DNA of 43,377 nt from Ignisphaera sp. Lineage in GTDB: Archaea; Thermoproteota; Thermoprotei_A; Sulfolobales; Ignisphaeraceae. Made by a program: the position numbers and the translations under genes. Below are positions 23,925-31,892 of the stretch, in pieces. Position 1 is the first letter of the stretch; each line of letters opens with the position of its first letter. The stretch lies in contig JANXEL010000011.1 in NCBI GenBank assembly GCA_025058535.1, positions 1 to 43,377 on the forward strand. The letters are read 5' to 3'. The notes below the pieces were generated by a model. That model had not been told where the DNA came from. It searched no databases and saw nothing but the letters and a program-made list of their open reading frames with translations.

Positions 23925-24326
23925 TTACTTCACTTTGCTTAAAATAGACAATAAGATTTTTCTCTGCTCCTTTCTTATATTTGATAACTCCCTTAACCTA
24001 GATAGAACTTCGGCTGTTCTCTCAGTTAAGTTAAAAGCAGGTTTTACATGTTCTGGCAAAAGGAAGAGTTTCTTAGTCTTGGATCCTACTGAAACCTCAA
24101 CTATTAGAGCCCTACCCCGATTTCCGACAACGGTACCAACACTACCTATGTATCTTCTATGGGGTATTCCACCATGCACTGCTGGATCAACATCGATATA
24201 AACTTTATCGCCAGGTCTATAGTCTATGATTATGCTACTTAGTGATGGTACAGCTCCGCGTTCTCTGATTTGCTTCTTCATAATTTTTCTGGATCTGTGT
24301 CTTAAACCTCTCGAAGGTTTTACCAT
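23925..24326 (-). CDS. rpl21e: 50S ribosomal protein L21e
   Basis: A 133-residue L21e: MVKPSRGLRHRSRKIM, then YRPGDKVYIDVDPAVHGGIP followed by HRRYIGSVGTVVGNRGRAL. The usual protein ends around residue 100; here a basic helical tail (LSRLRELSNIRKEQRKILLS) of about 30 residues follows. I chose ATG 24326; the start at 24335 adds three residues. Confidence 0.93.
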   Translation of the reverse strand: MVKPSRGLRHRSRKIMKKQIRERGAVPSLSSIIIDYRPGDKVYIDVDPAVHGGIPHRRYIGSVGTVVGNRGRALIVEVSVGSKTKKLFLLPEHVKPAFNLTERTAEVLSRLRELSNIRKEQRKILLSILSKVK

Positions 24327-24400
24327 TATTATCAATCCTCAACGGCTTTAGTGTTCATAGTGTGTTAAGGTTTGCTTTATTCTACTTCTATAATTGAAGC

Positions 24401-25723
24401 TTATATATACTCATGAACATAGAGAACATCAAGTTTCAAACAAGTGGTCTTTACTCCTAAGAACTCTGAGAGGCTGGGGGATGTTCTTCCACTGTCGCCG
24501 TTTATAAGTTCCTTAACATACAGTCCCCCCTCGCACTTTATGAGGGCTTCAAATAAGTTAGGGGCAAGCTGAAGTATTTTTACTAAGAACACTCTCCTTT
24601 TCCTTATAGAGTCCTTCTTTCTTCCCAAGACCCTTAATGGTGTACGCTGGCGAACTACTAAACCCTTAAAATACTCTTCAAGCTCGGTTACCTTACCAGG
24701 ATCAATAGATTTTTCGGTTAGGAATACGGCTCTATAGATCTTAAACGATGCTGAAGCAGACTGCTTTAATCTTGAGACGAATTCTCTTCCAACACTCATT
24801 GTGATCCTAAATTCTATCCACCTACTGAAACTGTTTAGAGCATTCTCTAATTCAGATAGACTGACATCTCTTTTTAGAGGATTTTTAAATTCTATTACTA
24901 GGGGTCTCCCGTTTCCAAGCACTCTCACATCAGCATCCTCTCTGCCTGCTATATGAAGGGCCACATCATTTGCACCAACTGTGAAGGATGCACTTCTAAC
25001 GGCATCCTCCACTGATAATGGGTATTTTCTTGATCCATCCTTTCTAATCCATGCATTCTGTGAGATATTTCTACCTAGCTTCAAGTAGTATCCAAAAATC
25101 AGCAGGGATGGAGATTCAATTCTAATTGAATTATGAATAAGATCTACAATGTATATTACATCTGGTTTACTAAAATCCACATTTACCTTAGTCATCTGTT
25201 GGACTCTTTTACCAATTTCTCTTTTCAATTCCCGTTTGATGCTCTCCCAATGCATTATTTGGTATTCCTCAACTATACTAATTTCACGTTCAAGAACGTC
25301 ACTAGGTACTACAACTCCTATTAGAAAGCTTCTTCTTGGTTTTTCCACAATGAGTTGGGCAATGCGTTTCGAATAGGAATCTATCAACTCATCAATTATA
25401 TCATTGCACACGAAGCACCTCTTCATTTCGTTCACAGTCTTGTCTTCCGCATTTATCCTCAATGTGTTGAGAAGAGGTTGTAGAGGCATCTTAATATTTG
25501 GAATAACGAGCTTCAGTTTGTCCAGTGCAGAGCTGTCTCCTTCTAGAACTCTTTTATGCAACTCCATAACTATGTATATTTTTAGAGCTTTCCCCCTTTC
25601 AGCATTATCTAGACCACGACCAAGATTAGCATAGAGTCTTCCTAGGCATCTGTTGCACAACGGATACTTTATGAGAATATTAGCAACATCTTTCGCTAAG
25701 CTGTCCATCACATCTATACCCAA
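24401..25723 (-). CDS. pus10: tRNA pseudouridine synthase Pus10
   Basis: A 440-residue Pus10, which makes pseudouridine 54 and/or 55 in archaeal tRNA. It starts with a zinc module (CNRCLGR near residue 22 and CFVCND near 103), has a THUMP-like middle (MTKVNVDFSKPDVIYIVDL), and ends with the catalytic domain where the Asp of GREDADVR is the expected nucleophile, followed by GNGRPLVIEF. It starts 8 bases after the srp54 stop. Confidence 0.93.
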   Translation of the reverse strand: MGIDVMDSLAKDVANILIKYPLCNRCLGRLYANLGRGLDNAERGKALKIYIVMELHKRVLEGDSSALDKLKLVIPNIKMPLQPLLNTLRINAEDKTVNEMKRCFVCNDIIDELIDSYSKRIAQLIVEKPRRSFLIGVVVPSDVLEREISIVEEYQIMHWESIKRELKREIGKRVQQMTKVNVDFSKPDVIYIVDLIHNSIRIESPSLLIFGYYLKLGRNISQNAWIRKDGSRKYPLSVEDAVRSASFTVGANDVALHIAGREDADVRVLGNGRPLVIEFKNPLKRDVSLSELENALNSFSRWIEFRITMSVGREFVSRLKQSASASFKIYRAVFLTEKSIDPGKVTELEEYFKGLVVRQRTPLRVLGRKKDSIRKRRVFLVKILQLAPNLFEALIKCEGGLYVKELINGDSGRTSPSLSEFLGVKTTCLKLDVLYVHEYI

Positions 25724-25730
25724 CAGACTA

Positions 25731-27080
25731 CTACTCCTCGATTTTTGATAAGTCTATTCCGAGTTTCTTAAGAATTCCATGTTTTCTTTTAGCAGTTTTT
25801 ATAAGGCTGTTCATGAGCTCGTAGTATTTTATGAGATCTTTGACATCATCTACTGTGGTGCCTGAACCTAGTGCAATCCTCAGAATTCTCGACTTATCCA
25901 GTATATTAGGATTTCTGAGCTCTTCATATGTCATTGAATCAATTATAGCGAGCCACTTATCCATTTTTTCCTCACTCACCTTCATTTGCTTATCATCCAA
26001 TGGTAGCAGTGATAAACCAGGTATGAGTTGAAGCACCTTTGAGAGAGGACCTAATTTTCTTATTGTCTGTATCTGGAGATACAGGTCAACCAGCGTTAAT
26101 TTCCCAGCAGCTACACCCCTACTAACTCTCTTTTCAAGTATGTTGCTGTGCTCCAGTGCTTTGAGCTTTTCTATTAGCGATGGTAGATCGCCGAGTCCAA
26201 GCAGCCTTCCTACAAATCTTCGCGGCTCGAAAACCTCTATTTCTGGTATCTTCTCCCCTGTACCGATGAATTTTATGGTAGCCTTGGTCGCAGCAACGGC
26301 TGATAGTGCTCCTCCACCCTTAGCTGTTCCATCAAGCTTAGTTACGACTATGGAACCTATTGGTGTAGCTTGGTGAAATCTTAGAGCAAGATCATATGCT
26401 TTCTGACCCATCGAGGCATCTAAAACAAGCATAATTTCGTCTGGTTTAACAGAGCTCGCTATTTCACGCATTTCGTTAAGGAGAGCCTCCTCCTCGTTAT
26501 AGCCATGTCTACCGGCAGTATCAACTATAACTATATTTGAATTGCTCCTAATGCAAATATCAACACATTTCTTTGCTATCTCTACAGCATCTCTAGTATT
26601 GAGGTCGCCACAAAAAGTAACGTCCACGCTCCTACTTAACTGTATCAGCTGGTCATAAGCTGCTGGCCTATAGGTATCCGCACACACTAGGCACGGTTTG
26701 TACCCATATCTTTTGTACAGATAAGCTAGCTTAGCAGCCGTGGTTGTTTTACCCGAACCTTGAACTCCTATGAGCATTATTACATGGGGAACCTTCTGTG
26801 GGAAGAGCGAAGGCTTTACATCACCTCCAAATAAGTTCGATAATTCGTCATACACTACTTTAATGAACCACTCATGCCTCGATACGTAGGGTGGAGGCCT
26901 TGATTTAAGTGCGCTTTCCCTAATGTTGGTGGTAAGTTGCTGAACTAACTTTACATTAACATCCGCTCTTAGTAGCGTTTTCTGGAGCTCTCTTATGAAG
27001 TTATCGACAGCAATTTCATAGCTTTCTTTTCCTTTCAAAAAATCAGCTACAATTTTCCTTAGCGATTCTAGAATTTTCAT
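25731..27080 (-). CDS. srp54: Signal recognition particle GTPase SRP54
   Basis: A 449-residue SRP54. N domain helices come first, then the G domain with G1 GVQGSGKTTTAAKLA (from residue 105), DTYRPAAYDQL, DTAGRHGYNEE, TKLDGTAKGG and GTGEKIPEIEVFEP, then the helical M domain that binds 7S RNA and signal peptides. It targets membrane and secreted proteins co-translationally and docks at ribosomal L23. The 7S RNA gene is not in the window. Confidence 0.96.
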   Translation of the reverse strand: MKILESLRKIVADFLKGKESYEIAVDNFIRELQKTLLRADVNVKLVQQLTTNIRESALKSRPPPYVSRHEWFIKVVYDELSNLFGGDVKPSLFPQKVPHVIMLIGVQGSGKTTTAAKLAYLYKRYGYKPCLVCADTYRPAAYDQLIQLSRSVDVTFCGDLNTRDAVEIAKKCVDICIRSNSNIVIVDTAGRHGYNEEEALLNEMREIASSVKPDEIMLVLDASMGQKAYDLALRFHQATPIGSIVVTKLDGTAKGGGALSAVAATKATIKFIGTGEKIPEIEVFEPRRFVGRLLGLGDLPSLIEKLKALEHSNILEKRVSRGVAAGKLTLVDLYLQIQTIRKLGPLSKVLQLIPGLSLLPLDDKQMKVSEEKMDKWLAIIDSMTYEELRNPNILDKSRILRIALGSGTTVDDVKDLIKYYELMNSLIKTAKRKHGILKKLGIDLSKIEE

Positions 27081-27091
27081 GACTCTCCGCT

Positions 27092-27487
27092 TTATCTTAT
27101 TCTATAGATGAATCTTCTCCCTAGAGCAGTCCAGTATTCTACTTCAGTGCCCGGTGCGAGCTTTGATGCTATGCTTTCATTCTTAGGTAAATCTACCTCA
27201 AAAGTTTCATAGCTTTCTAAGTCCATTAGCTGTACTCTATCTCCAAGGATGGTAATTACCTGGGCCACCCTCTTATCTATTATGGGTATTTCAATTCTCT
27301 GGTCAGAGGGTCCTGTGACTGTCTTTCTCGAGCCTGTGAAGAGACCTATGGCTACTAGATGTACCTTAGCACTACCATGCTTTCCGGTTTTAGCCTTTGA
27401 CACATCAACAACTCTACACGGCTCTCCATCTATCACCACATAGCTTCCCTCTCTAAGATCTCCTAGTTCTCCATACTCTACCGCCAT
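27092..27487 (-). CDS. eif5a: Translation factor aIF5A
   Basis: A 131-residue aIF5A. The modification loop SKAKTGKHGSAK places Lys36 at the site that becomes hypusine or deoxyhypusine; an SH3-like domain and a C-terminal OB domain (GDRVQLMDLESYETFEV) follow. It helps ribosomes through Pro-rich stretches. I chose ATG 27487: the TATA box at 27515-27525 would start transcription close to it, downstream of the alternative ATG 27499. It heads the superoperon. Confidence 0.95.
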   Translation of the reverse strand: MAVEYGELGDLREGSYVVIDGEPCRVVDVSKAKTGKHGSAKVHLVAIGLFTGSRKTVTGPSDQRIEIPIIDKRVAQVITILGDRVQLMDLESYETFEVDLPKNESIASKLAPGTEVEYWTALGRRFIYRIR

Positions 27488-27514
27488 TTCCCGCACCATA
27501 AGATGTAAATCTCA

Positions 27515-27525
27515 AAACTATATAA
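27515..27525 (-). promoter_or_regulatory. TATA box of the aIF5A-led superoperon
   Basis: The minus strand reads CTTTTATATAG in the 84-base gap between two divergent genes. It is the only strong promoter candidate before an approximately 11-kb run of minus-strand genes. Confidence 0.55.
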
Positions 27526-27571
27526 AAGCTCTACTATTCTCGTAGTGAGATTAGGTATTTAGGTTTTAAAG

Positions 27572-27862
27572 ATGCCCCTAGATATTATTATAGAGAGGGT
27601 TAACAAGTGGATTAATGAGAACACCGAGAGGAGTGCTAGCGAAGTCTATGAAACATTTGTAGAATTTGTGAAGATGGCGGCTCCGACCATAGATAGTAAA
27701 TTTAAGAGAATTGATAAGTGGAGCATTGAAGTTCTTGATAATGCTGTTGACAGTCTGTGTGATTATCTCAATGGTAATTCAGCTGTGCTGGTCTTATGGG
27801 ACGATATATGGGATGCCAAGGTAGAAGGTAAAGGTAAAAGCATTTCTAAGAGTAGTAGATGA
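27572..27862 (+). CDS. hypothetical protein, 96 aa
   Basis: Not recognised. The protein is mostly helical (LDIIIERVNKWINENTERSA, EVYETFVEFVKMA, SIEVLDNAVDSLCDYL), with a hydrophobic strand AVLVLWDDIWDA and a short basic tail (KGKGKSISKSSR). It is divergent from aIF5A and followed by TFS on the same strand about 105 bases later. ATG 27572. Confidence 0.55.
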   Translation: MPLDIIIERVNKWINENTERSASEVYETFVEFVKMAAPTIDSKFKRIDKWSIEVLDNAVDSLCDYLNGNSAVLVLWDDIWDAKVEGKGKSISKSSR

Positions 27863-27979
27863 AGTGAAGAGAAGAACTGTAAATAAAGATAACAATGCTT
27901 AGAATCTAGTATATCTAAAAGGCTTTTATGTCCAGCAAGGCATAACTGGTTGAGACCATTGTTGTAGGTGGCCATAGTG

Positions 27980-28312
27980 ATGTTCTGCCCTGCTTGTGGA
28001 TCGTTAATGATATTTGAAAAAAGTAGGAGAGGATACAGATGTCCAAGATGTGGATATGAGATGCAGAATAGAGATAGCGGCAGAGCGGTAGTATCCAAAA
28101 CGATTATACATGCTGAAAAAGAGAGGCTGATGGTAGTCAATTCATCAATTGAAGTACCACCAGGGTCAGTTCTACTCAAAGGTCATACAAGATGTCCGAA
28201 ATGCGGCTACGAGGACGTATACGCATGGCAGCTACAGACGAGAGCCGCTGACGAGCCTCCAACAACATTTTATAAATGTGTAAAATGCGGGCACACGTGG
28301 AGAGAGTACTAA
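27980..28312 (+). CDS. tfs: Transcript cleavage/elongation factor TFS
   Basis: A 110-residue two-zinc-ribbon protein. The N-terminal ribbon reads MFCPACGSLM ... CPRCGYEM and the C-terminal ribbon CPKCGYEDVYAWQLQTRAAD, followed by EPPTTFYKC and CGHTW. The Asp-Glu pair of RAADEPPT is the tip that rescues backtracked polymerase in TFS/TFIIS, which separates it from Rpb9. ATG 27980 gives the usual MFCP start; GTG 27968 and GTG 27977 are alternatives, the latter closer to AGGTGG. Confidence 0.92.
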   Translation: MFCPACGSLMIFEKSRRGYRCPRCGYEMQNRDSGRAVVSKTIIHAEKERLMVVNSSIEVPPGSVLLKGHTRCPKCGYEDVYAWQLQTRAADEPPTTFYKCVKCGHTWREY

Positions 28313-28878
28313 TGTAGGAAGAGTTCCTCATTCCTTATATGGATACCCAAATCAAAGATGTTTTTAACAATTACAGCCAGCACTCTACCTTCCTTAGCAA
28401 GTCTTTCAATATCATGCTCGTCGGCAAGCAGCATGCCAATACCAATGACGTGCATATCACCGGGATCCACTACAGCAATATAGTCGCCTTTCCTTACAGG
28501 ATACACAAAGCGGTCAAATGATGCTAGCAGCACGTCATTACCGTATAGAAAAGCCTTTACGCCTTGAGGCTTAACCACAACACCACAGCCATACCTAAAA
28601 CCACACCTCCTACTAAAATTAAATAAATGGGGTGCAGGAATGAACTTTCCTTCATCTATCCAGCCGCATAAAAGGCCAGAGCCTATAACTTTGGTATTTA
28701 AAAGATTCTGAAGTAGGTCTGCCAATCCTTTGGGGACCAAGGCTAGCGTAATTCGTCCTTTTTTAGAGTAGAATGATTTAATTACAAAATTGTCTAACAC
28801 AAAATTTGTGAATTCTGGTTCCATACACCTAGATGTGTATTCATAGAGAAGATTCAGCTCATAATTTTTCATGTCCAC
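28309..28878 (-). CDS. NIP7-like PUA-domain ribosome-biogenesis protein
   Basis: A 189-residue protein with an N-terminal alpha/beta domain (LALVPKGLADLLQNLLNTKV) and a C-terminal PUA domain (FLYGNDVLLASFDRFV, then VRKGDYIAVVDPGDMHVIGIG). This two-domain form matches archaeal homologues of NIP7, which works in large-subunit maturation in eukaryotes. Other PUA proteins are possible. The stop overlaps the end of tfs by 4 bases in convergent orientation. Confidence 0.75.
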   Translation of the reverse strand: MDMKNYELNLLYEYTSRCMEPEFTNFVLDNFVIKSFYSKKGRITLALVPKGLADLLQNLLNTKVIGSGLLCGWIDEGKFIPAPHLFNFSRRCGFRYGCGVVVKPQGVKAFLYGNDVLLASFDRFVYPVRKGDYIAVVDPGDMHVIGIGMLLADEHDIERLAKEGRVLAVIVKNIFDLGIHIRNEELFLH

Positions 28879-29184
28879 ACATTCCTAAATAAAATATAGG
28901 GAGCACCCACAGCTTAATAAACTCTGTATACAGGAGCCTTACTGATTAACTTAACATCAATTCCTATCTCAGGTCAACCGTGCAGATGTCGATGCAGAAA
29001 TTTGCAAGAGCTGCATTAATTAAGAGTCCCCATACGTAGGCATTACCATGAACAGATAAACTTAAATCCCTACCCATATATAGATCCTAAAAGTAACTCA
29101 TACCAGAGTAGTAGTCAAACATTACCAAAATTGGTCGTACCACAAATAAGCGGCAAGAATTCAAAAATGGAATTGAAAAGCGTG
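28879..29184. other. Intergenic region before tRNA-Val, no gene seen
   Basis: About 300 bases with no persuasive reading frame, C/D box set or repeat on either strand. CATATATAGATC near 29081-29092 is TATA-like but about 100 bases from the tRNA. Confidence 0.45.
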
Positions 29185-29258
29185 GGGCCCGTCGTCTAGT
29201 CTGGTAGGACGCCGCCCTTACGAGGCGGAGGTCCGGGGTTCAAATCCCCGCGGGCCCA
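29185..29258 (+). tRNA. tRNA-Val (anticodon UAC)
   Basis: A complete cloverleaf: acceptor GGGCCCG pairs with CGGGCCC, the D arm contains GTCTAGTCTGGTAGGAC, anticodon stem CCGCC/GGCGG encloses loop CUUACGA (anticodon UAC), and T arm CGGGG-TTCAAAT-CCCCG precedes discriminator A at 29258. There is no intron and no encoded CCA. Confidence 0.96.
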
Positions 29259-29511
29259 TTCTATCAAGTTAATTTAACACAGCCTACATCTAGGTCGTAA
29301 GTAGCGGAAGCATTTCATTTTGAATTGATGGATGGCTACCTACCATCTGCTTTCTCTACGCTTAACTCTGTCTAATGCTTAGGATTCAATCACACAGTCA
29401 AGCATTATTTGTAGGGTGTATGAACGCAGCTTCCTTTAATAAACATTTAAATGTCTAGTGACTGTGACTTTGAAGGCCATCTTAGCATTGGTTCCAGTTC
29501 AAATACCACTT

Positions 29512-30069
29512 TTATGAGAGGAGATCTTGCCAAAAAGCAACATCAAGTATGCCGCCGACCACTATAGCCACAGGTTTACCATCTTTAACTACTATTGTCT
29601 GTGGTACGCTATAGGCGTAGTTGAGTGGGACGCCATTGTTCTGTTCTATCTGGGCGAGCTTTCTAAACAGTGCTGCGCTGCTGGGTTCATTAATCCATAG
29701 AAATATATATCTATCCTTAAAATGTTTTTCAAAAAGCTGGTGAAGATTTTGACAGTGGGGACACGTATGTGAGCCAAATGCTATTAAATTAATTATCTCC
29801 TTCTTACCATTTTCCACTGCTTCAGATATAATCAATGATACGCTGCTCATATCAATTTTATAATTTGAGGCATCAACATACAGGGGAATGAAATCACCAT
29901 TGGACGTTCTGTTGGATGATGGAGTTGGTGATGGTTGAATATGTACATAGTATATAACTAGGATGGATGTGGCCAGCACAATGGGTACTATTAGAAGGAG
30001 GGTTCTCCTACCATTACTTTTTCGTCTTTTCCTTGCCTTTGTCAATGGAAGTGCACCTAGGCAAAGCAC
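29512..30069 (-). CDS. Membrane-anchored thioredoxin-like protein (CPHC)
   Basis: A 185-residue protein. A basic start (KARKRRKSNGRR) is followed by one membrane helix (about 23-42), a Ser/Pro/Thr linker and a thioredoxin fold with C103-P-H-C106 in FGSHTCPHCQNLH and the cis-Pro segment YSVPQTIVVKDGKPV. The domain should lie outside the membrane and act as a thiol-disulfide oxidoreductase or isomerase. It is divergent from an operon ending in a CcdA-like protein, the usual electron donor for such exported thioredoxins. Confidence 0.82.
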   Translation of the reverse strand: MLCLGALPLTKARKRRKSNGRRTLLLIVPIVLATSILVIYYVHIQPSPTPSSNRTSNGDFIPLYVDASNYKIDMSSVSLIISEAVENGKKEIINLIAFGSHTCPHCQNLHQLFEKHFKDRYIFLWINEPSSAALFRKLAQIEQNNGVPLNYAYSVPQTIVVKDGKPVAIVVGGILDVAFWQDLLS

Positions 30070-30211
30070 TTCACTAAGAAAGCTTTATAAAGAGAGCTTT
30101 TATACATTTATCATCTAACCACACTATGATTATGCAGGTAAGAGTATATTGCATTGATGCTAGCATGGCAATTTCTTAGGTGGGCACAGTCGTTCAAAAA
30201 CTTATAAACTG

Positions 30212-30233
30212 CTTATGCACATATCTGCATAAG
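30212..30233. promoter_or_regulatory. Operator-like perfect inverted repeat
   Basis: CTTATGCA (30212-30219) and its exact complement TGCATAAG (30226-30233) flank six bases (CATATC). The repeat lies directly after a TATA-like CTTATAAAC (30201-30209) and 11 bases before the ATG at 30245, where a bound repressor would block initiation. A further half-site TTATGCA occurs at 30130-30136. Confidence 0.65.
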
Positions 30234-30244
30234 GAGTACTGATC

Positions 30245-30838
30245 ATGGGGGAGCATGTGGAAACTGAGAACGTGGCTAGGGGTTATGGATCTAAAGACGT
30301 GGCACTAATAAATGATCCCCAGCTTATTAATAAAGACGTTGAGCAGCAGAAACCTGCGGTGTGGGAAGAGGCTCTAATTCAAGAATTCCTATACGCTATA
30401 GGACATCTAAATCACTGTGAGCAGCATTTGATTGAAGTAGACTCCAGTGTTGGAACGACAATATTTGGTGACATCATTAATAGAATTAGAGAGCAGAGAA
30501 AGACTGTTGGTGAGGCATTGTTTCTTATAGAGAAATTAGAGGCTACAAAGAGCGGTAGCAATATTAGAACTTCTTGGGAGAGTATGTGGTGCACACTGAA
30601 GCATTTAACAACGGCACTTATACATATTGATGAATGTGTAGAGAAGATTTTGAAAAGGGTAGGAGGTGGGGATGGCGAGTTGATAAAGTATGTAAATATG
30701 CTTTTGAAGGTTAGGTATAGCATTTTAGAATCTTTGGTGCAGCTACTATCGCGGGCAAGAGCTTCCGCCGAGATTATTACGAGAGCCAGTGTGCGGTGTA
30801 GAGAGGATTTGTGTGTAGAATCTTCTAAGGATGAGTGA
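30245..30838 (+). CDS. hypothetical helical protein, 197 aa, first gene of redox operon
   Basis: Not recognised. After about 35 polar residues it looks all-helical, with four amphipathic segments: ALIQEFLYAIGHLNHCEQHL, INRIREQRKTVGEALFLIEKL, WCTLKHLTTALIHIDECVEKI and YVNMLLKVRYSILESLVQLL, compatible with a four-helix bundle. Glu/His/Cys residues recur on the helices (HLNHCEQH, HIDEC). That could bind a metal, but no known motif is complete. It lies directly behind the inverted repeat and is followed by two genes within short gaps, so it is probably regulated with CcdA. Confidence 0.6.
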   Translation: MGEHVETENVARGYGSKDVALINDPQLINKDVEQQKPAVWEEALIQEFLYAIGHLNHCEQHLIEVDSSVGTTIFGDIINRIREQRKTVGEALFLIEKLEATKSGSNIRTSWESMWCTLKHLTTALIHIDECVEKILKRVGGGDGELIKYVNMLLKVRYSILESLVQLLSRARASAEIITRASVRCREDLCVESSKDE

Positions 30839-30844
30839 TGTACA

Positions 30845-31123
30845 TTGGACTATGTAGTCGTGAGGGTATCTCCATGTACGCATAGAAGTATTAAAAATAG
30901 AGTATATAAGGTGCTGCTGGGAACGACTGTGACTATCAGAAACAAGAGGTATAGGACTGCAGGCCTTATAAAGAGATTCAATGGTGAAATCCTCTCACGA
31001 GGGGTGTACATAATACCTTCTGAAAGACTCATAGATCTTATGGAAAAACTAAGGGAAAAGAAGCTTGAGAGCTATGTAGAGATTTTGAAGATATGTCTAT
31101 GTGCGTGTAATTCTCAACACTAA
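30845..31123 (+). CDS. hypothetical protein, 92 aa
   Basis: Not recognised. It is a small basic protein (RSIKNRVYKVLLGTTVTIRN, then KRYRTAGLIKRFNGEI) that ends with a Cys-rich tail (KICLCACNSQH). The start is uncertain: TTG 30845 gives 92 residues and a GTG a few codons later is possible. It lies 6 bases after the preceding gene and about 30 before the CcdA-like gene, so it should be part of the same operon. Confidence 0.5.
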   Translation: MDYVVVRVSPCTHRSIKNRVYKVLLGTTVTIRNKRYRTAGLIKRFNGEILSRGVYIIPSERLIDLMEKLREKKLESYVEILKICLCACNSQH

Positions 31124-31153
31124 GTAGTATTCTGTGAAATTGTGGTGTAGTGC

Positions 31154-31843
31154 GTGGACCTAGGGGTAGTCGCTACAATTATCTGGCTAGCCCTTGTAGA
31201 CTCTTTCGATCCATGTATATTTGCCATTTACTCAACACTCCTCATATCAGCATCCATGATAAGCATGCACAGAATCTATAGAGTGGGTTTGGCTTTCATA
31301 ACTTCCTCTTACACTGGCTACTTTCTATTTGGAGCACTCTTGAGATACGTATCGCTCTCCCTACCAAGATACATACTGGCTATGGTTACAATAGTCTACG
31401 GCACTATTATGTTTCTCCATACAATAATAACCCAGAGGATGGTGAGGAATGATAGTATGTGTAGAGAGGATGAAATAGTGTGTAGAATTGGAAGAGTGCT
31501 GAAACTAGATGCATTTGTGAATAAAGGTACTACGTTTGCATTTCTAGTAGGATTTGTAGCAGCATTTACGCTTTTTCCGTGCACAGCAGGCATGTATATA
31601 GTGTTCAGCATATTGACGGCTGAGTTTAGCTTTATAGAGTGGCTCTCCCTAACGTTAATTTACGTAACTATATTTATTCTACCATTGATTTTAATACTGC
31701 TCAGCTTTGTAGGTATTACCAGGCTTAAAGCTGTGCACCATACCATACTCTCACACCAAGAATGTATTAAGTTAATGGGGTCCGTACTTTTAATAGCTGT
31801 ATCAATATACATTATAACTACATCTCCACCCACTGTCTCTTAG
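31154..31843 (+). CDS. CcdA/DsbD-type membrane thiol-electron transporter
   Basis: A 229-residue protein with about six membrane helices. It carries the two conserved cysteines of the family: Cys21 in DSFDPCIFAIYS (helix 1) and Cys143 in TLFPCTAGMYIVF (helix 4), at the usual half-repeat positions. CcdA passes reducing equivalents from cytoplasmic thioredoxin to extracytoplasmic thioredoxin-like proteins; the CPHC protein encoded divergently at 29512-30069 is the obvious partner. The start at 31154 is GTG. Confidence 0.8.
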   Translation: MDLGVVATIIWLALVDSFDPCIFAIYSTLLISASMISMHRIYRVGLAFITSSYTGYFLFGALLRYVSLSLPRYILAMVTIVYGTIMFLHTIITQRMVRNDSMCREDEIVCRIGRVLKLDAFVNKGTTFAFLVGFVAAFTLFPCTAGMYIVFSILTAEFSFIEWLSLTLIYVTIFILPLILILLSFVGITRLKAVHHTILSHQECIKLMGSVLLIAVSIYIITTSPPTVS

Positions 31844-31892
31844 TATTTGTGAGGCTGCACAGCTACACGGGTATAGTTAGTGCTATTAGCTA

